In this document: positions 11,503 to 23,048 of the stretch, in pieces
Numbering within the stretch: the first letter of the stretch is position 1
How the letters are laid out: the number at the start of each line of letters is the position of its first letter
DNA from: Isoetes taiwanensis
Taxonomy: Eukaryota; Streptophyta; Lycopodiopsida; Isoetales; Isoetaceae
Reading direction: 5' to 3'
Assembly (NCBI GenBank): GCA_021234155.1
Contig: JAJEKV010000002.1
Span: forward strand, 26,713,299-26,777,298
DNA: 64,000 nt
Notes under the pieces: model-generated
Told to the model about the DNA's origin: nothing
The model's input: only the letters and a program-made list of their open reading frames with translations
The model's database searches: none
Position numbers and translations under genes: made by a program

Positions 11503-11833
11503 TCACGCTTTGGCGTGATATATTTATTTATTTATAAACTTAGAAACTAAGAGACACGCCCGGCGTGTTTAATTTAAAAGTTGAAACTAGGGATAAAATT
11601 GTTTGCACGCTCAGCGTGTAAACTGCTATATAGGAAAAACTATACAGCTCGGGTGCATTCAGTGAGAGAGGAAAAAAAATAGATAAAGATAATTGATAAG
11701 TAAATAGATAAAAGACAATTATCTATCGGCCTTTATCTATTTTTTTATCTATCTGTCTGAATTTTTTTTTCTCCCCTGCCTCAGTACTCATGTTCAAGGC
11801 TAAGATTAGCATGAAACACGCTTAGCGTGTTTC
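11503..11833. promoter_or_regulatory. Cluster of four CACGC-N3/4-GCGTG palindromes
   Basis: Perfect inverted repeats occur at 11503-11518 (TCACGC-tttg-GCGTGA), 11554-11568 (ACACGC-ccg-GCGTGT), 11606-11618 (CACGC-tca-GCGTG) and 11813-11833 (GAAACACGC-tta-GCGTGTTTC). The first three lie directly upstream of the minus-strand ORF at 11471. They look like binding sites for a dimeric protein. This is inference from symmetry and spacing only. Confidence 0.5.
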
Positions 11834-11849
11834 AAATATTATCTTTGAG

Positions 11850-12400
11850 ATTTTTCTAATGCTTTCTACTACACTTATTCATAATAGAAACTTGCATGCA
11901 ATAGCATGATTAATTCAGGAAGAGAAACTCAAGAATTTACTCGAAACAAAAAGAAGCAGATGAAGTTTATAAAAAACTATTCTGGTTTTCATAAACATCA
12001 TTTGCTTCCTCTGCCTCGAGCAAATGCAAAAGCTTGTCTTCTTCGATTAAACCTGCCATTGAGATGCAGCTTAAAACTAAATGAAAACTAACCTTGAGTT
12101 CTGAGGCTGGAAAGGATTCAAGAACGGGGACTATGCTTTTGGTTTTAATTCAGGGCTTTTGGATTATGCAGACCTTAGTCCTCTGCTTTTGGTTATAATT
12201 ACGAGCCTCAGATGTCCTCTCGCTACATGATGCTCTGAGAACAAAAGGCGAGTCTTTTAGTAAGTTAGGAATTGCGAAACCAAACATCTAACATTCTTTG
12301 AAAAGAAATCTGCTCACCAAGATTTTTAGGAGGGATGCAAACAATTTGAAAGCGCAACCGGCAAATCGTATGAAGAAAGGAAGAAATTGTAGGAACTTTG
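11850..12400. other. No gene recognised between promoter-like modules
   Basis: This is AT-rich sequence with short frames only (plus 11906-12091). A minus-strand transcript from the TATA-like module at 12408 would run through here, but I see no convincing reading frame. Confidence 0.35.
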
Positions 12401-12407
12401 AGAGCGT

Positions 12408-12490
12408 GAAATGGATTTATATAGGCATAATTAGAAATAAATTAGCGTGAATAATTGATTGCTTGAATTAACACACCTGGCGTATGGTCT
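12408..12490 (-). promoter_or_regulatory. Promoter-like module, copy 1
   Basis: On the minus strand, CAATCAATTATTCACGCTAA precedes a TATATAAATCC box and then CACGCTCTCAA. A near-identical module lies 1.1 kb away at 13515-13600. The shared order of upstream motif, TATA and initiator-like motif supports a core promoter. Confidence 0.5.
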
Positions 12491-12811
12491 TCCCGCCAGA
12501 CATGACATGTATATGGTATATGTAGAGAATATTGTATTTTACGCAATAAATTCTCACGGCATTTTATTCCATTTATTGCATTCGAAAAAAAAATAATTTT
12601 GAAATTTTATATAGGCTAAATTAAAAATGATTTTAAAGGCAAAATTATCAAGGTTAAAAAATGACTTGTTGAGTTGGGGAATTGTTTTAGGTCGTATAGG
12701 AAAATTTCCTATACTGCTGTGATTGATTTATAGTGTTCCTGAGACTTTGTTGAGACAAATGCAGAGACAAAATTTTAGAGAAAACACTTTGGAGACAAAA
12801 TGCTTGGAGAA

Positions 12812-12920
12812 AACAGTTTGATTTCATTCAAAATATTTTTATGTACAGAAAAACTGTTTGAAGAAAAAGTTTGTGAAGAAAACTATTTGATTTCATTCAA
12901 AATTGATATGTACAGATGCC
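12812..12920 (+). repeat. 64-bp direct repeat of TTTGATTTCATTCAAAAT
   Basis: GAAAACAGTTTGATTTCATTCAAAAT recurs with few changes as GAAAACTATTTGATTTCATTCAAAAT 64 bases later, each followed within 20 bases by ATGTACAGA. No function can be assigned. Confidence 0.6.
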
Positions 12921-13044
12921 AAGAATGGCTTGTAAGTAGATGCCCGAAGGCTTTACAAAATATCACAGAAAAAAATGCCCGTAGGCGTGTCCGAAAACAA
13001 AAAAAAAAAAAAGAAGAGGCCCACCCGGGATCTACATTATTGTT

Positions 13045-13480
13045 CTACATCACTGTCTGCAAGAAAGAAGAAAGAGAGGTTAGAAAAGAAAAGAGAAAGA
13101 AAGGTGCATTAGAAAAAGAAAAGAGGCAGCCATGCAAACCTGCTTCATCCCGCAACCATTGTACAAATTGGTCGAATTCTCGACCTTCTTCCTCCTCCTC
13201 TTCTTCTGCCTCCTCTTCTTCCTCCTCCTCTTCTTCTGCTTCAGAGAATTCATTCTCTGTTTCAGGGTCAAGCCAACCCTGAAGCAGAGCAGTCATGAAT
13301 TCTTGAGAATCCATCTCCTCCTCTTCCTCTAATTCCTCCTCTGAATCGGAATCAGAGGAGAATTAGGACAAAAAATCAATCATGTGGAGGGGGGAACTGA
13401 GGGGCTTCTTCAACCCGACGTCTCTTGGAGGAGACCTCGGGTTCTTCATGAAGGTTGGACGCTGAGGCCGAACGCTTCAT
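13045..13480 (-). pseudogene. Acidic, NLS-containing small ORF, frame-disrupted
   Basis: From ATG 13480 the frame begins MKRSASASNLHEEPEVSSKR and continues RRVEEAP, a basic cluster like a nuclear-localisation signal. One extra T near 13379 shifts the frame, and a TAA follows at 13365-13363. Beyond it the frame resumes through MDSQEFMTALLQGWLDPETE and a run of about 25 Glu-rich residues to 13045. A TATATAAATCC box lies about 55 bases upstream of the ATG. The protein is not recognised; acidic regulators of transposons or viruses look similar. Confidence 0.45.
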
Positions 13481-13514
13481 GGCGGGCAGAGAAAAAAAAA
13501 TGGAAGGAATGGAG

Positions 13515-13600
13515 CTTGAGAGCGTGAACCGGATTTATATAGGGTTAATTAGAAATTAGCGTGAATAATTGATTGCCTCAAATAACACGCCCGGTGTCAA
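13515..13600 (-). promoter_or_regulatory. Promoter-like module, copy 2
   Basis: The minus strand carries ACACCGGGCGTGT (an imperfect palindrome), CAATCAATTATTCACGCTAA, TATATAAATCC (13531-13541) and CACGCTCTCAAG in order, ahead of the ATG at 13480. The same arrangement occurs at 12408-12490, so the two share an origin. Confidence 0.55.
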
Positions 13601-13609
13601 AATTCCATG

Positions 13610-13950
13610 ACTATATCATCTAGGGTATATTATTATGGATAATAAATTCTCACGTCTACCTTATCAATTATATGTCTTTTCGTAATCATATATCCAAATT
13701 TTTGATAATTAAAATTAGGATATATTTATATAAATGTCATTTCCCTGTTGTTGCCACGAAAATTCTTGTTTTAAATGATTTCGTTTACACCCATTGTTAT
13801 TATTATATTAAACCTATTTCCAAAGAATTTCTTGCTTTTAAAAAAAATTGATTTACCTCTACAAATTCCATAAATGTACGTACTTTTCTTATCTTATGGT
13901 GTAATAATTTTTTCCTACTCATTGACTAAAAAGGGTGCAATTTGCCTAGG
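13610..13950. other. No gene recognised; AT-rich
   Basis: This is AT-rich sequence with no frame, motif or repeat boundary that I can support. Confidence 0.4.
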
Positions 13951-13959
13951 TCAATGGTG

Positions 13960-15867
13960 CCTCTCCAACTCAAGATGGTGTGCAACATATTGAAAAGAGC
14001 AATATCAAAGAAAAACCAACTCCTAGCAAGAATGTTGAAGAAAAACAATTAGTCCTCTATAGTAGGGTGCAATGGAGGAACAAGAAGGTGAGAATCATGC
14101 ACAAGTGCAACAAGAAAATAGTAGGCCAAGGAGTCATTGTGTTAGCGGATCCCGTCAAGTCATGTTAATGATGAAAGGCTAGGGAAGACAATATTGGTAT
14201 TGCAATTTCGATGTTGGAAGACAACTGGAAAGGTAAAGGTTTGGGTGACAAGGAATGTTTTGGTTGTGTCAAGCAATTGGAGGTTCCTTGCATCATGGCA
14301 TGACCTATAAGTAGTGTTCAATTTGTGGAGGATTATATTTTTCCAGAGCCTGAGGTTGTTGGGGACAATGATTGTCTTGATATTGATCCATTGGTAGTTG
14401 GAACTCTAAACTTAGGCAAAAGGGGAGAAGTATCGGTTGCGGACATTATCCTAGCAAAAGAGCCAAGTTGATTAGTGACACCAAACGTGAGACAATGGTG
14501 AAGGTTAGGGGCTCAGTTGTTGTTGGAGTGCTTGTATGCAATTCTTTACAATAGAACAATTGGTGAAAGCAAGAGCCACTTTTCAAGAGTACAATTGTTG
14601 ATGAGAGGAGGACCTACATGTACACAATCTTGAGCATGCACTTCGGGATGAAAGAAACCCAAACAAAAAAGATACCCTTTGCTAGGCAAATGGATATGTG
14701 CAAAAGCATGGCAGACTATCCATGCAATTCCAACTTCTTCATGGCATAATTGGCAAAAACAGTAGAGGGGAAACAGGATTGCTTTACATGGAAATAATGG
14801 TTTGTTGAGACCAACGACTAGGACCTTGGCGCCAGGAGATATTTGAAAAATATATTGATTTCAATGCGAGTTTATGCCACACAAAAGCGTAAGGGATGAA
14901 AAGGGAAGAGCGGTTGTTGAGAAAAGGTTGCCATCACATTGTACTCAAAAGAGTATTTTGGAAGAAGTGAATTCCCTACTTCGAATTGGGAATTCTTCCA
15001 ATATCCCAACCTAGCTTTAGTAGGTTATGGAAGAAGCATTTCAATCATGTCACCATAGCAACTTCAAACAACTTTGCAAAGTGCAATTTATGTGCTAAGT
15101 TGAAGGAGACTCTTGATAAGACTGTGCAACCTAGTCAAAGGGCTAGGATAAGGGAGCATATGAAGGACCATATGACTGATCAACTATCATGTAGATCATG
15201 TTATTGGATGTGGAGGACATTATCTGCATTGGAACCCAATAACTATTTATGTATTATACATGACAAGATGGACCAGCAAAAGACTTGTCTTCCACAATTC
15301 AAGTACATACCAAAGTCATGTGGAAGATCATACCCTTTACAGATCTCAATGATCAGGGCAATCTTGCATGGGCGTACTCAAACCTACTATGGCCATTTTA
15401 GTTTGGAGTTGTGGAGTGATGGTCCAGATTTTCATATTGGGAGTATCATGAGGTGTTTGAGAAACTATGAAAATGGATACAATGGTCACCTTCAGGACCC
15501 TACAGCTAGCCAGGCACTACATAGAGCCTTGTTAGATGGAAACCCTAACAATATTGAAAAGTTCAGCAAGGCAAGGTTTAGGAAGCATGGGTCTAATGAA
15601 CATGTTGGAGCTTCAACTTCACGTGCTAGACCTCAAGATCTACCCAAAAGGTTTCTCTTGCAACTTGATAATTGTGCTGGCCAAAATAAAAACAGGTGGA
15701 TGTTTTCTTTCCTATCCTACTTAACAGCTGTGGGGATATTTGAAAGAGTTAATTTAGGGTTTCTTATGCCCGGGCATACCCATGAGGATGTGGATGCATT
15801 ATTTGGCAAATATAGTTGTATACTGAAGCAGCAGACAGTGACCAACTTTCCTAGGATAACTATGTAA
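13960..15867 (+). pseudogene. DUF7869-type transposase-like gene, 5' part degraded
   Basis: The 3' half is open (about 14969-15867). It has a Cys pair (KCNLCAKLK), then CRSCYW, HDKMDQQKTCLP, and a C-terminal block LLQLDNCAGQNKNRW followed by GFLMPGHTHEDVDALFGKYS. The pattern DN-x3-QNKN ... GHTHEDVD-xx-F is characteristic of DUF7869 proteins, widespread in non-flowering plants and protists and generally taken to be transposase-derived acidic-residue catalytic domains. Upstream segments (14010-14160, 14180-14290) read like the N-terminal part but contain stops. No terminal inverted repeats were identified. Confidence 0.6.
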
Positions 15868-17266
15868 ATTTTTGTTATCGCGTTTTTATGATATGGTGCT
15901 ATATTGTGAAATATTGACTATTTTGTAAATAACATGATATTACGTTTTCATAATTTTGAGGTACTAAAAGCATGCAATATGAAATTTGTCCCAAAATTAA
16001 GACATAATCCCAATCTAATTGAATGATGGTTAATGTATAGAACCAAAGCGCAGAATGGTACCCTACACTTTCTTGAGAGACTCTTAAAAGAAGAAAATAT
16101 AGAATGGGAAAGAAGCACCAGGGACCTAGTTTTGATGATTCTCACTCCACGTTAGGAGCTCCGGCGAGCCAACTCCACGCTAAGGAGCTCCAGCGATGGA
16201 ACCTTCAATGATCGACCATCCCGATGCATTTAACAAAACCTAAAGGAAGGGGTTGTGCATCCAATAAATTGTCAGCAAAATGTACCGTTGTCAATAAATT
16301 GTCAACATTTAACATAATAATAACCAATGTGAACAGGGGTTAAATCGTTAATTTAATGCTAACAATATGTTACAAGTTAACCCCTTCTTTTTAACAATTT
16401 TTTAACAAAAATCATGTGTGTTAATAGTTAAGCTAATTTTTTTTAAGTTGACAATTTTAACCCTTTAGTGTGTACGTACCCCTAATCACTTGCGAACACG
16501 TTCATTTGTTTTCGCATAATGCTAGATATCATGTATCTCATCCTCGTCCAAGTATGAAAGTACGAAAATGCCAAATTGTCATAATACACAAGTGCCATTT
16601 AATGTGCCATTTCGCATCCATTTTGCATATGTGTCATATCTATATCGCTGATGATTATTTATAGAAATATGCATGGAACAAACAATGATTAGGTGTGAAA
16701 AAGTCGCACACAATAGCAATGAGCCTTTGCCATGTTGATTCAAAGTAGCTATGAGACCAACGTAAATTTTTGCTTGTAAAGTATATCATGTTCCATTATC
16801 CGGTGGCCTGTCTAATAAAAATTTTCGGATGAGATCTAAAAAGTGTGGGTACTGGCTTCCATTATGTCCTTATCGAGAAAATGCAAGAATAAGTTGTGGT
16901 TGGCAAATGCAGCCACAAGGAAATAATTAAGAAAGAAATAATCTTCAATTGTCGAAAGAAATAATTAAGAAAGACCCTTTGCTACTATGTTGAAAAGGAA
17001 GGGTGTCAGTGTTGGGTCCAGATGTTGTCATCGAATTCTTAACATGTCTGGCTTTATATTGAGATGCACGCTATGGATGCTTGCTTTCAACGATGCAGTC
17101 ATGAGGGGAAGATGATCTTATATTTAAAATGTGAGTCATAGGATCACCACTCCCTTCATGGTGTAGTTTGATCACTTAGAATGTGCATTTCAATACCACT
17201 AGAGTAAATCTAGTGGAGTAACTCTCTTTTTTTTTTCAACTCCATTTGATTTTATATTAAATTGAA
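15868..17266. other. No gene recognised; AT-rich with TTAAC-rich block
   Basis: Bases 16290-16460 are rich in TTAAC/GTTAA words. Two similar GGAGCTCC-containing phrases lie at 16150-16195. I see no coding sequence or element ends before the Helitron at 17267. Confidence 0.4.
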
Positions 17267-17712
17267 TCCTATTGTTTAAGTTTGGTTTTTCCGGGGTCCC
17301 GAAAAGTTTTTGGAATTTTCCCTTAATTTGATTTCCTAAGGTTTCAAGGGTTTTGGCGGCCGGGAAACAATTCCGATATGCCAAAAATCGGCAAAATTTC
17401 ATTGGCATTGATTTGGGTTTCGATTTTGCCTTTCTGAGTTAAGCCCTTCCAATCCGGCATGCGTATGCCACGATGAACGGGATGGAGTATGGAGGACATT
17501 TCTATCTATCTATAGCTAATCCCGGGTGGCTTTTCGATTTGCCCTTTTGAATCCGGCATGCATATTCGAGATTTGCCCCCTTACAATTTTGGAGAAGAGG
17601 ATCGACAGGGTAATCATTCCCCTTTATGCAGGCATCTTAGATTTTGTAGAGGCCGTAACTGGTATGTTTCGCTCCATTTTCGGTAGTAGAGGGCTCAAAA
17701 TCTGCAGAAATC

Positions 17713-18100
17713 ATGCCGGAGCTACTTAATATTCAGCCTGGGGAGCTTAAGTTTCCATGTAAGTCTTCACGTTTCTTTCAATCAGTGGCAACGCTTTTCT
17801 GCTTGCAACCCCAAACTAACGTCCCATGGTGTTCAATTTCCGTTATACCAATTAATCAAGAAACGCATCTTTCTGATTTCAGAAACGGATGTTCTTAACT
17901 CTTTAACTTTCCAGCGTGTTACTTAAGACCTAATTCTCTTCTGCTATGTTGACCTTCTGATATAAAATATTTTTGGGGGAGTCTGGTGAAGTTCTAGGAT
18001 TCATGTTAATCAGGTTCATGGTTTAGTGAAGACCTAAACCATATTTTTCTCTTTTCTGCAGTTGAGTTGAAGAAGCAGATTTCATGTTCTCCTTCAGACC
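17713..18100 (+). pseudogene. Captured VAP27-like (MSP domain) gene fragment
   Basis: Exon 1 (17713-17758) encodes MPELLNIQPGELKFP, then comes a GTAAGT donor. The intron ends CTGCAG at 18061, and exon 2 begins FELKKQISCS. The joined sequence matches the start of the major sperm protein domain of plant VAP27 proteins, which tether the ER to the plasma membrane and cytoskeleton. The split codon for Phe is restored across the 303-base intron, so the fragment was taken as genomic DNA. After ISCS the frame diverges, so only the first part of the domain is preserved. Confidence 0.75.
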
Positions 18101-18109
18101 TTCTGCAAA

Positions 18110-20550
18110 GAAATGGTAGATACGTTCCATTACTATGCAATTCTGCTTTCGATTTGAGGTAAAACATGGGCAGAACAAATTGTTTTCCTTCTCTTTATTA
18201 AATCCTTTTGCGCTATTCTAGATTCCAGCTTATATTTTACCAATGGATATCATCTTGCAGACTTGGTACTAAATAAACGAATTTGGTATTGACTGGCATA
18301 TTGTCAATTTATTACTAGATAAAAACGTGCATGGATTCATTCGTTACAGGTAATCTTACCATTCTTTCTATTCAATGTGTTTTTATAGTAAGAGCGGTAG
18401 AGGAAATTGTTAAGAATGTCTAGCAGGCGTGGCACTATGTAGGAACTCTGTACAGTTGGTGACTATTGCTTCCTATAACTGGATATATTTCAGGCATGAT
18501 TCTTACTCTTGCCACAAATGTTACAAGCCCAAACTCTAACCCTTAGTGGACCAAACAGCAAACACAATGATATTATCTACTAAATAAAGTATTTGTTTGA
18601 CAGATGTAATAGTGGGCTAAGAGAACAGTGCCAGGATTTTCTATCAGTTGAGCATTTACTCCAATATTCCCACTAGAATGTTTTTGACATGTGGCGCCCC
18701 TTTTCTTCTATTTCTTGCTGAATCTTTTAGAACATGCTCTAATAGGAAATCTTTAGAAGATATTTAAGTGAAACTAAGTTGTGGAACTGCTGTTGGATTG
18801 ATCGAAATGGAGCAAAAGTTCAAGGCATTTTGCTCTTGAATCAGGCCATAACCTCAGAAGAATTACACGGTTTGAATGCGAAGGTGCAAGATAGTGGAAG
18901 GCTCAATGCAAATGCAAAGATGTATGGATGGACCGTTAATTATGCAACCTAACAGCAATTTCAGCTGGAGCTCTGCCTTCACCTTGGTAAGTGATTTTTT
19001 GCAACCTAGCCATCACACTGGATAAAGCTCCTACATGTCCTGTAAGATCAAAGCTATTACTTTTCCTTTGGAATGCCTCAAAGCTTTTCTCATTGTCATA
19101 GATTGTGACAGTGGTTGCAAACATTAGGAGTTGTTATTGCCAATATCCGGAGATGTTATTACTTGACACTTTTGAATGTCATAAGGACTGGCATATAAAG
19201 ATCCTGTCTTTGAAATTCTCAGCCAAACTTTGTGCAATAGTTGGTTTATGCTACGAACATGGTGGAACTTATTATAGCACTCTTGCAGTGTCAGGCTGAC
19301 AAAAAAGTGGCTGAAATCATCTCTGTTGGTGTTTGTTTCTGGGCAGTTAGTAGATGGCAATTAATGACAAGGTGAAGGGCCCTACTCTAGATGTACCTCG
19401 ATCACGTAATGTTGATATGTGTATTATTCCTTTGGAGAATCAGATATTTTGCTTTATATCAGCATGAAGTCTGAGTTTGTACATGGGTCTAAGCAAAGAT
19501 GCATTTGTTTTAATAGTTGCTTTCCCATTTCAAACTTGCAAGTAGCACCATTTTGCTCTGACTCTTCAAACACCCTATGAAATAAGAGATGGCCATCTCT
19601 AAACACTTGGATGTTGATATTGCATGAGAAGTTTACAAGGTACCCATCATGGTCATTCTAATTCGGGGTAACTATTGTTGATTTCGAGCACCAATTTCCC
19701 TTTTAGGTTGTATAAAAATTAACACATTATTTCCCCTCCATACATGTGCCACGGGGTTTATCCTAGGACTGTTACATTTGCATGCTTGCAGTAACTCATA
19801 CATCAATGTTTAGGCATTGTTTCTCTGTTGCCTCATTTTAATGGGATGCTTTCTTGCAATGTTTGGATATTGAATCATGCAGTTCAAAGGAGTTCAAAAG
19901 GGCTCTACTTATGTTTTGCTTGATTTGTTGTTCGAGTGGTGATATAATATAGTAGTACATCTCGGGACCACGGCCAAGTGGAAGCTTCAAGCCGTAAGTA
20001 CAAACTTTTGTCGCTTCGTTATATTGGTTTCCACCAAAGTATATGTAGTGCTTTGCATAGTGCATTCCACTCCTTTCTAAATTGTCCATATTATTTCCTT
20101 TTGATTGACATCGTATGTGTACTTGCAATTAAGATAGTATTCCAATTTGCTTTACCTACATCACAAAATTCTATCATCTGAGAACTCAATGATATATTTG
20201 TGAATGTAACTATATCTAATTTGCATAGTGCATGGCATCATATTCAAAGATCATACGTTCTTGGGCATGCCATACATTTGACATGTCCAATATCTTATTT
20301 TGCACTATAATTTCTCCTTTTCAAGAGGATTTGCATTTTCAAATTGCGTGTCAAGAACAAGCTAAAAGAAGTAATTTAGCTAGAAGTCATTGTTTTCTAT
20401 TTATTGTATGAGTCAAGATATTTTGCAAACCCAATCAAACTCTCTGCAATATGGACATAATAATACCACTGCAAATAAATGTCACAAATGCAATTAGCGT
20501 ATTTGAGTAGATCTTTGTTGAACTATTGCCTCATGGAATGCTACGAGTCA
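18110..20550 (+). other. Helitron 1 interior, unrecognised
   Basis: Short frames only. Intron-like AT content with GT/AG signals suggests more captured gene debris, but no exon can be named. Confidence 0.35.
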
Positions 20551-20560
20551 AGTTGTTTCT

Positions 20561-21070
20561 TATTTGGTCTACAGTTAAAGTAGTTTTGTAAACCCATTGC
20601 AAACCCATTCAAATTGTGCATATGGAAGATCATTGCCTCATGGAAGGCTATGATTTGTCCATCTTTATTGCAAATGTCCAACATGTTCATGCCACCAAGA
20701 GATTTCGATAACATGACATATGGCCTCATGGAATGCCATCATGATTGCAAATGTTTAATATGTTTATGCCACCAAGAGATTCTGAGCAAATGACATAACA
20801 TGAATTATTTCCTATTTGGTCTACAATTAAAGTAGTTTTGTAAATTTATTGCAAACCCATTCAAATTGTGCACATGGAAGATCATTGCCTCATGGAATGC
20901 TATGATTTGTCCATCTTTATTGCAGATGCCCAACATGCTCATGCCACAAGTAGATTTTGAACAACTACGATGACATGAATAGCCTAATGGTATGCCATCA
21001 TGATTGCAATCATGATTGTCCAACATGTTCGTGCGATCAACAGATTTTGAACAAATGCCACAACATGAAC
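20561..21070 (+). repeat. 252-bp tandem repeat inside Helitron 1
   Basis: TATTTGGTCTACA starts units at 20561 and 20813 and is followed by the same series (AAACCCATTCAAATTGTGCA, GATTTGTCCATCTTTATTGC). Inside each unit a shorter CATGGAATGC / ATGCCAC theme recurs, so the unit is itself built of diverged sub-repeats. Confidence 0.75.
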
Positions 21071-21661
21071 TATGGCCATATGGAATGTCATCATTGTTGC
21101 AGATGCTCATGCCACAAGTGTATCTCAAATATCATGTACTATGCAGCAGAGTAGGTATAGAGTGTACAAAAAATTGCAACATGGCAAACATTACTTTGAG
21201 AAACTCCATATTGGTTTTTTATGTTGAACAAACAATTCCCACTTGAAAAATCCACTACAGCTAAACCAATGTCAAACACTTGAAAAAACCATTGGATTAT
21301 TTCCCAACATATACAAAACACCTGAAAAACCATTGGAATACCTTTACTTCAATGGTCTATATATCTTTTGATTATTAGATAGCATTGTCACACCGTGTGT
21401 GTAACCAGTTTATAACATCGTGCAACATCACCATCCACCTTAAATAGAAATCTAGAGTGTAATATGTGTCCAAACCCATAACTAAGTTCCAAAGCCATAA
21501 ATCCAATACAATATTCTACTTCTTTTATTATATTTAAACCCTTATGCCGGTCCATTTCACACATATTCATCAAAACATCAACTTGAGCTCTACAAATATG
21601 AATACCAATAGAGCCTACAAATGGAAAAACACATTTCCTTCTACAATCCACATTTGCTAAA

Positions 21662-21689
21662 GCCCGGCAACGCCGGGCACTATAACTAG
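21662..21689 (+). other. Helitron 1 3' terminus (hairpin plus CTAG)
   Basis: A 7-bp GC stem with an AAC loop is followed by ACTATAA and CTAG. The hairpin is thought to act as the replication terminator of Helitrons. Confidence 0.85.
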
Positions 21690-23048
21690 TAAAAGAAGTA
21701 GCCTAAAGTGTATCAGTTATTAAAATATCAAAAAGAGTGCATTGTTAAAGCTTGAACCTTGAAGTCATGAGTTCAAAGTCAGATAGACCTATATAAAATC
21801 CTTATTAATTATCTGAAAGTTAATTATGACGTGTATTGTACACGCAGTCATCATTGGCAGGAGCAAGCGCAAGAAGCAATTGGAGCACAACACAACTCCG
21901 TACTAGAGTCTTGAGATGAATTCTAATTGGCTGCAAGACTACCACCAAAAAGATTTTTTTTATCATGTTCTTTTCTTTTAAATTGTTTGACATGAATGCT
22001 ATGATCCTGCATAGTAGCAAATTGATATATTTTATTTATCTTTTCCTTCAAATCAGTTTGGGGCATAGCTTGGTACCAAGGAAGATAATTCTTCTCCTTT
22101 TCTGAACCACAATTGGCAACTTATAAAGCTTATCAAGAAGAGCTTGGATTGGAAGAACAATTTGGCAGCACCAAGATATAGAAAACCCCAATTCTAACCT
22201 TTTGGCGAAACGAAAACGTAGTAACAAACTCTGGGCAGTTAAACAGAATAGAATAGAATAGAATACATTTTTGTCCCTTAGACTAGAGGCCATTGGACTT
22301 GTGTAGCAATTGCGAAATTCTCTTAAGAGGTGCTAAATATGTAGGTTAGATTGCATTTCTTGAAGATTTTTTGCTTACTCGGAGCACCTTCACTTCTGGC
22401 TACAAATCTGCATCAAACTCAAAGAAAGCTATAGTGCATCAAAGCCAAATATATGAGTCCACTGAACTTAACTAAAAAATGTATGCATGCACTATTTGTT
22501 TCCAACATGTGGCAAGCTTCACATAAGTTAGTTGCCCTTGTGTATTCAATGACAAAATGAGATCCAAATTACATGTTCGAGCCTTTCTCTGGGCATGAAA
22601 CAAATGTTTTATTAACTTGGGGCATGTTGACTAGCTTGGTCCTGTTTATTGTATGTTGCCATAACATTTTTTCAGTCTGCAACAAAAATACAAGATAAAA
22701 ATATGATTTTAAAAGTATTGTATTACTTACATCATTAAAGATCAACTATTAAATTGACAATTATATAATTCAATGGACAGTGGGGAATGTAAAAAAAGAA
22801 ATATATATGGGAATATTATCTAAATCAATGGTTTCTCTTTAACCTGATGTCACAGAGTAATAGAATGCTAGAAAAAACATTTTTACCATTTACATCATGT
22901 TTCTTCAATTTTCATATTAAATATGCAAAAAACATACTTAGCATAGACATGAGAAAAGCAGATCATATTATATTCATTGGGACAAAACTAGAAATGGAGC
23001 ATTGAACTCCTTCCTTTATTAACTTGCAGCAAAAAAGAGCATGGTCTC
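21690..23048. other. No gene recognised; contains a SINE/LINE tail at 22246-22303
   Basis: This is AT-rich flank between Helitron 1 and the small HSP gene. Only the (GAATA)n-tailed repeat listed separately stands out. Confidence 0.4.
22246..22303 (-). mobile_element. 3' end of a SINE/LINE-family insertion with (TATTC)4 tail
   Basis: On the minus strand, AGTCCAATGGCC-TCTA-GTCTAAGGGAC is followed by AAAAATG and four TATTC units. The same stem-loop-plus-pentamer layout occurs at 28705-28770, 33081-33155 and 59893-59955. The upstream extent of this copy is not clear. Confidence 0.5.

Larger units (their letters stand above)
17267..21689 (+). mobile_element. Helitron 1 (non-autonomous, gene-capturing)
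   Basis: The 5' end TCCTATTGTTTAAG follows an A (17266). The 3' end has the hairpin GCCCGGC-AAC-GCCGGGC (21662-21678) and terminal CTAG (21686-21689) before a T. TC start, hairpin about 10 bases before a CTRR end, and A/T insertion with no duplication are the hallmarks of Helitrons, which replicate by a rolling-circle-like mechanism. The first 200 or so bases resemble the 5' end of Helitron 2 (CCGGGAAA, ATGCCACGATG in the same order). No Rep/helicase frame is present, so it depends on an autonomous partner. It carries a VAP27 fragment and a tandem repeat. Confidence 0.8.

Noticed and set aside
13045-13480. Assignment to a specific plant virus
   Set aside because: Acidic and NLS-like composition is not diagnostic, and no viral replicase, capsid or reverse transcriptase lies nearby.
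20541-21128. Possible CRISPR-like or coding repeat with CNKDGQIIAFHEAM phrases
   Set aside because: The 252-bp direct repeat has no spacer structure, and frames repeat only because the DNA does; it lies within Helitron 1.
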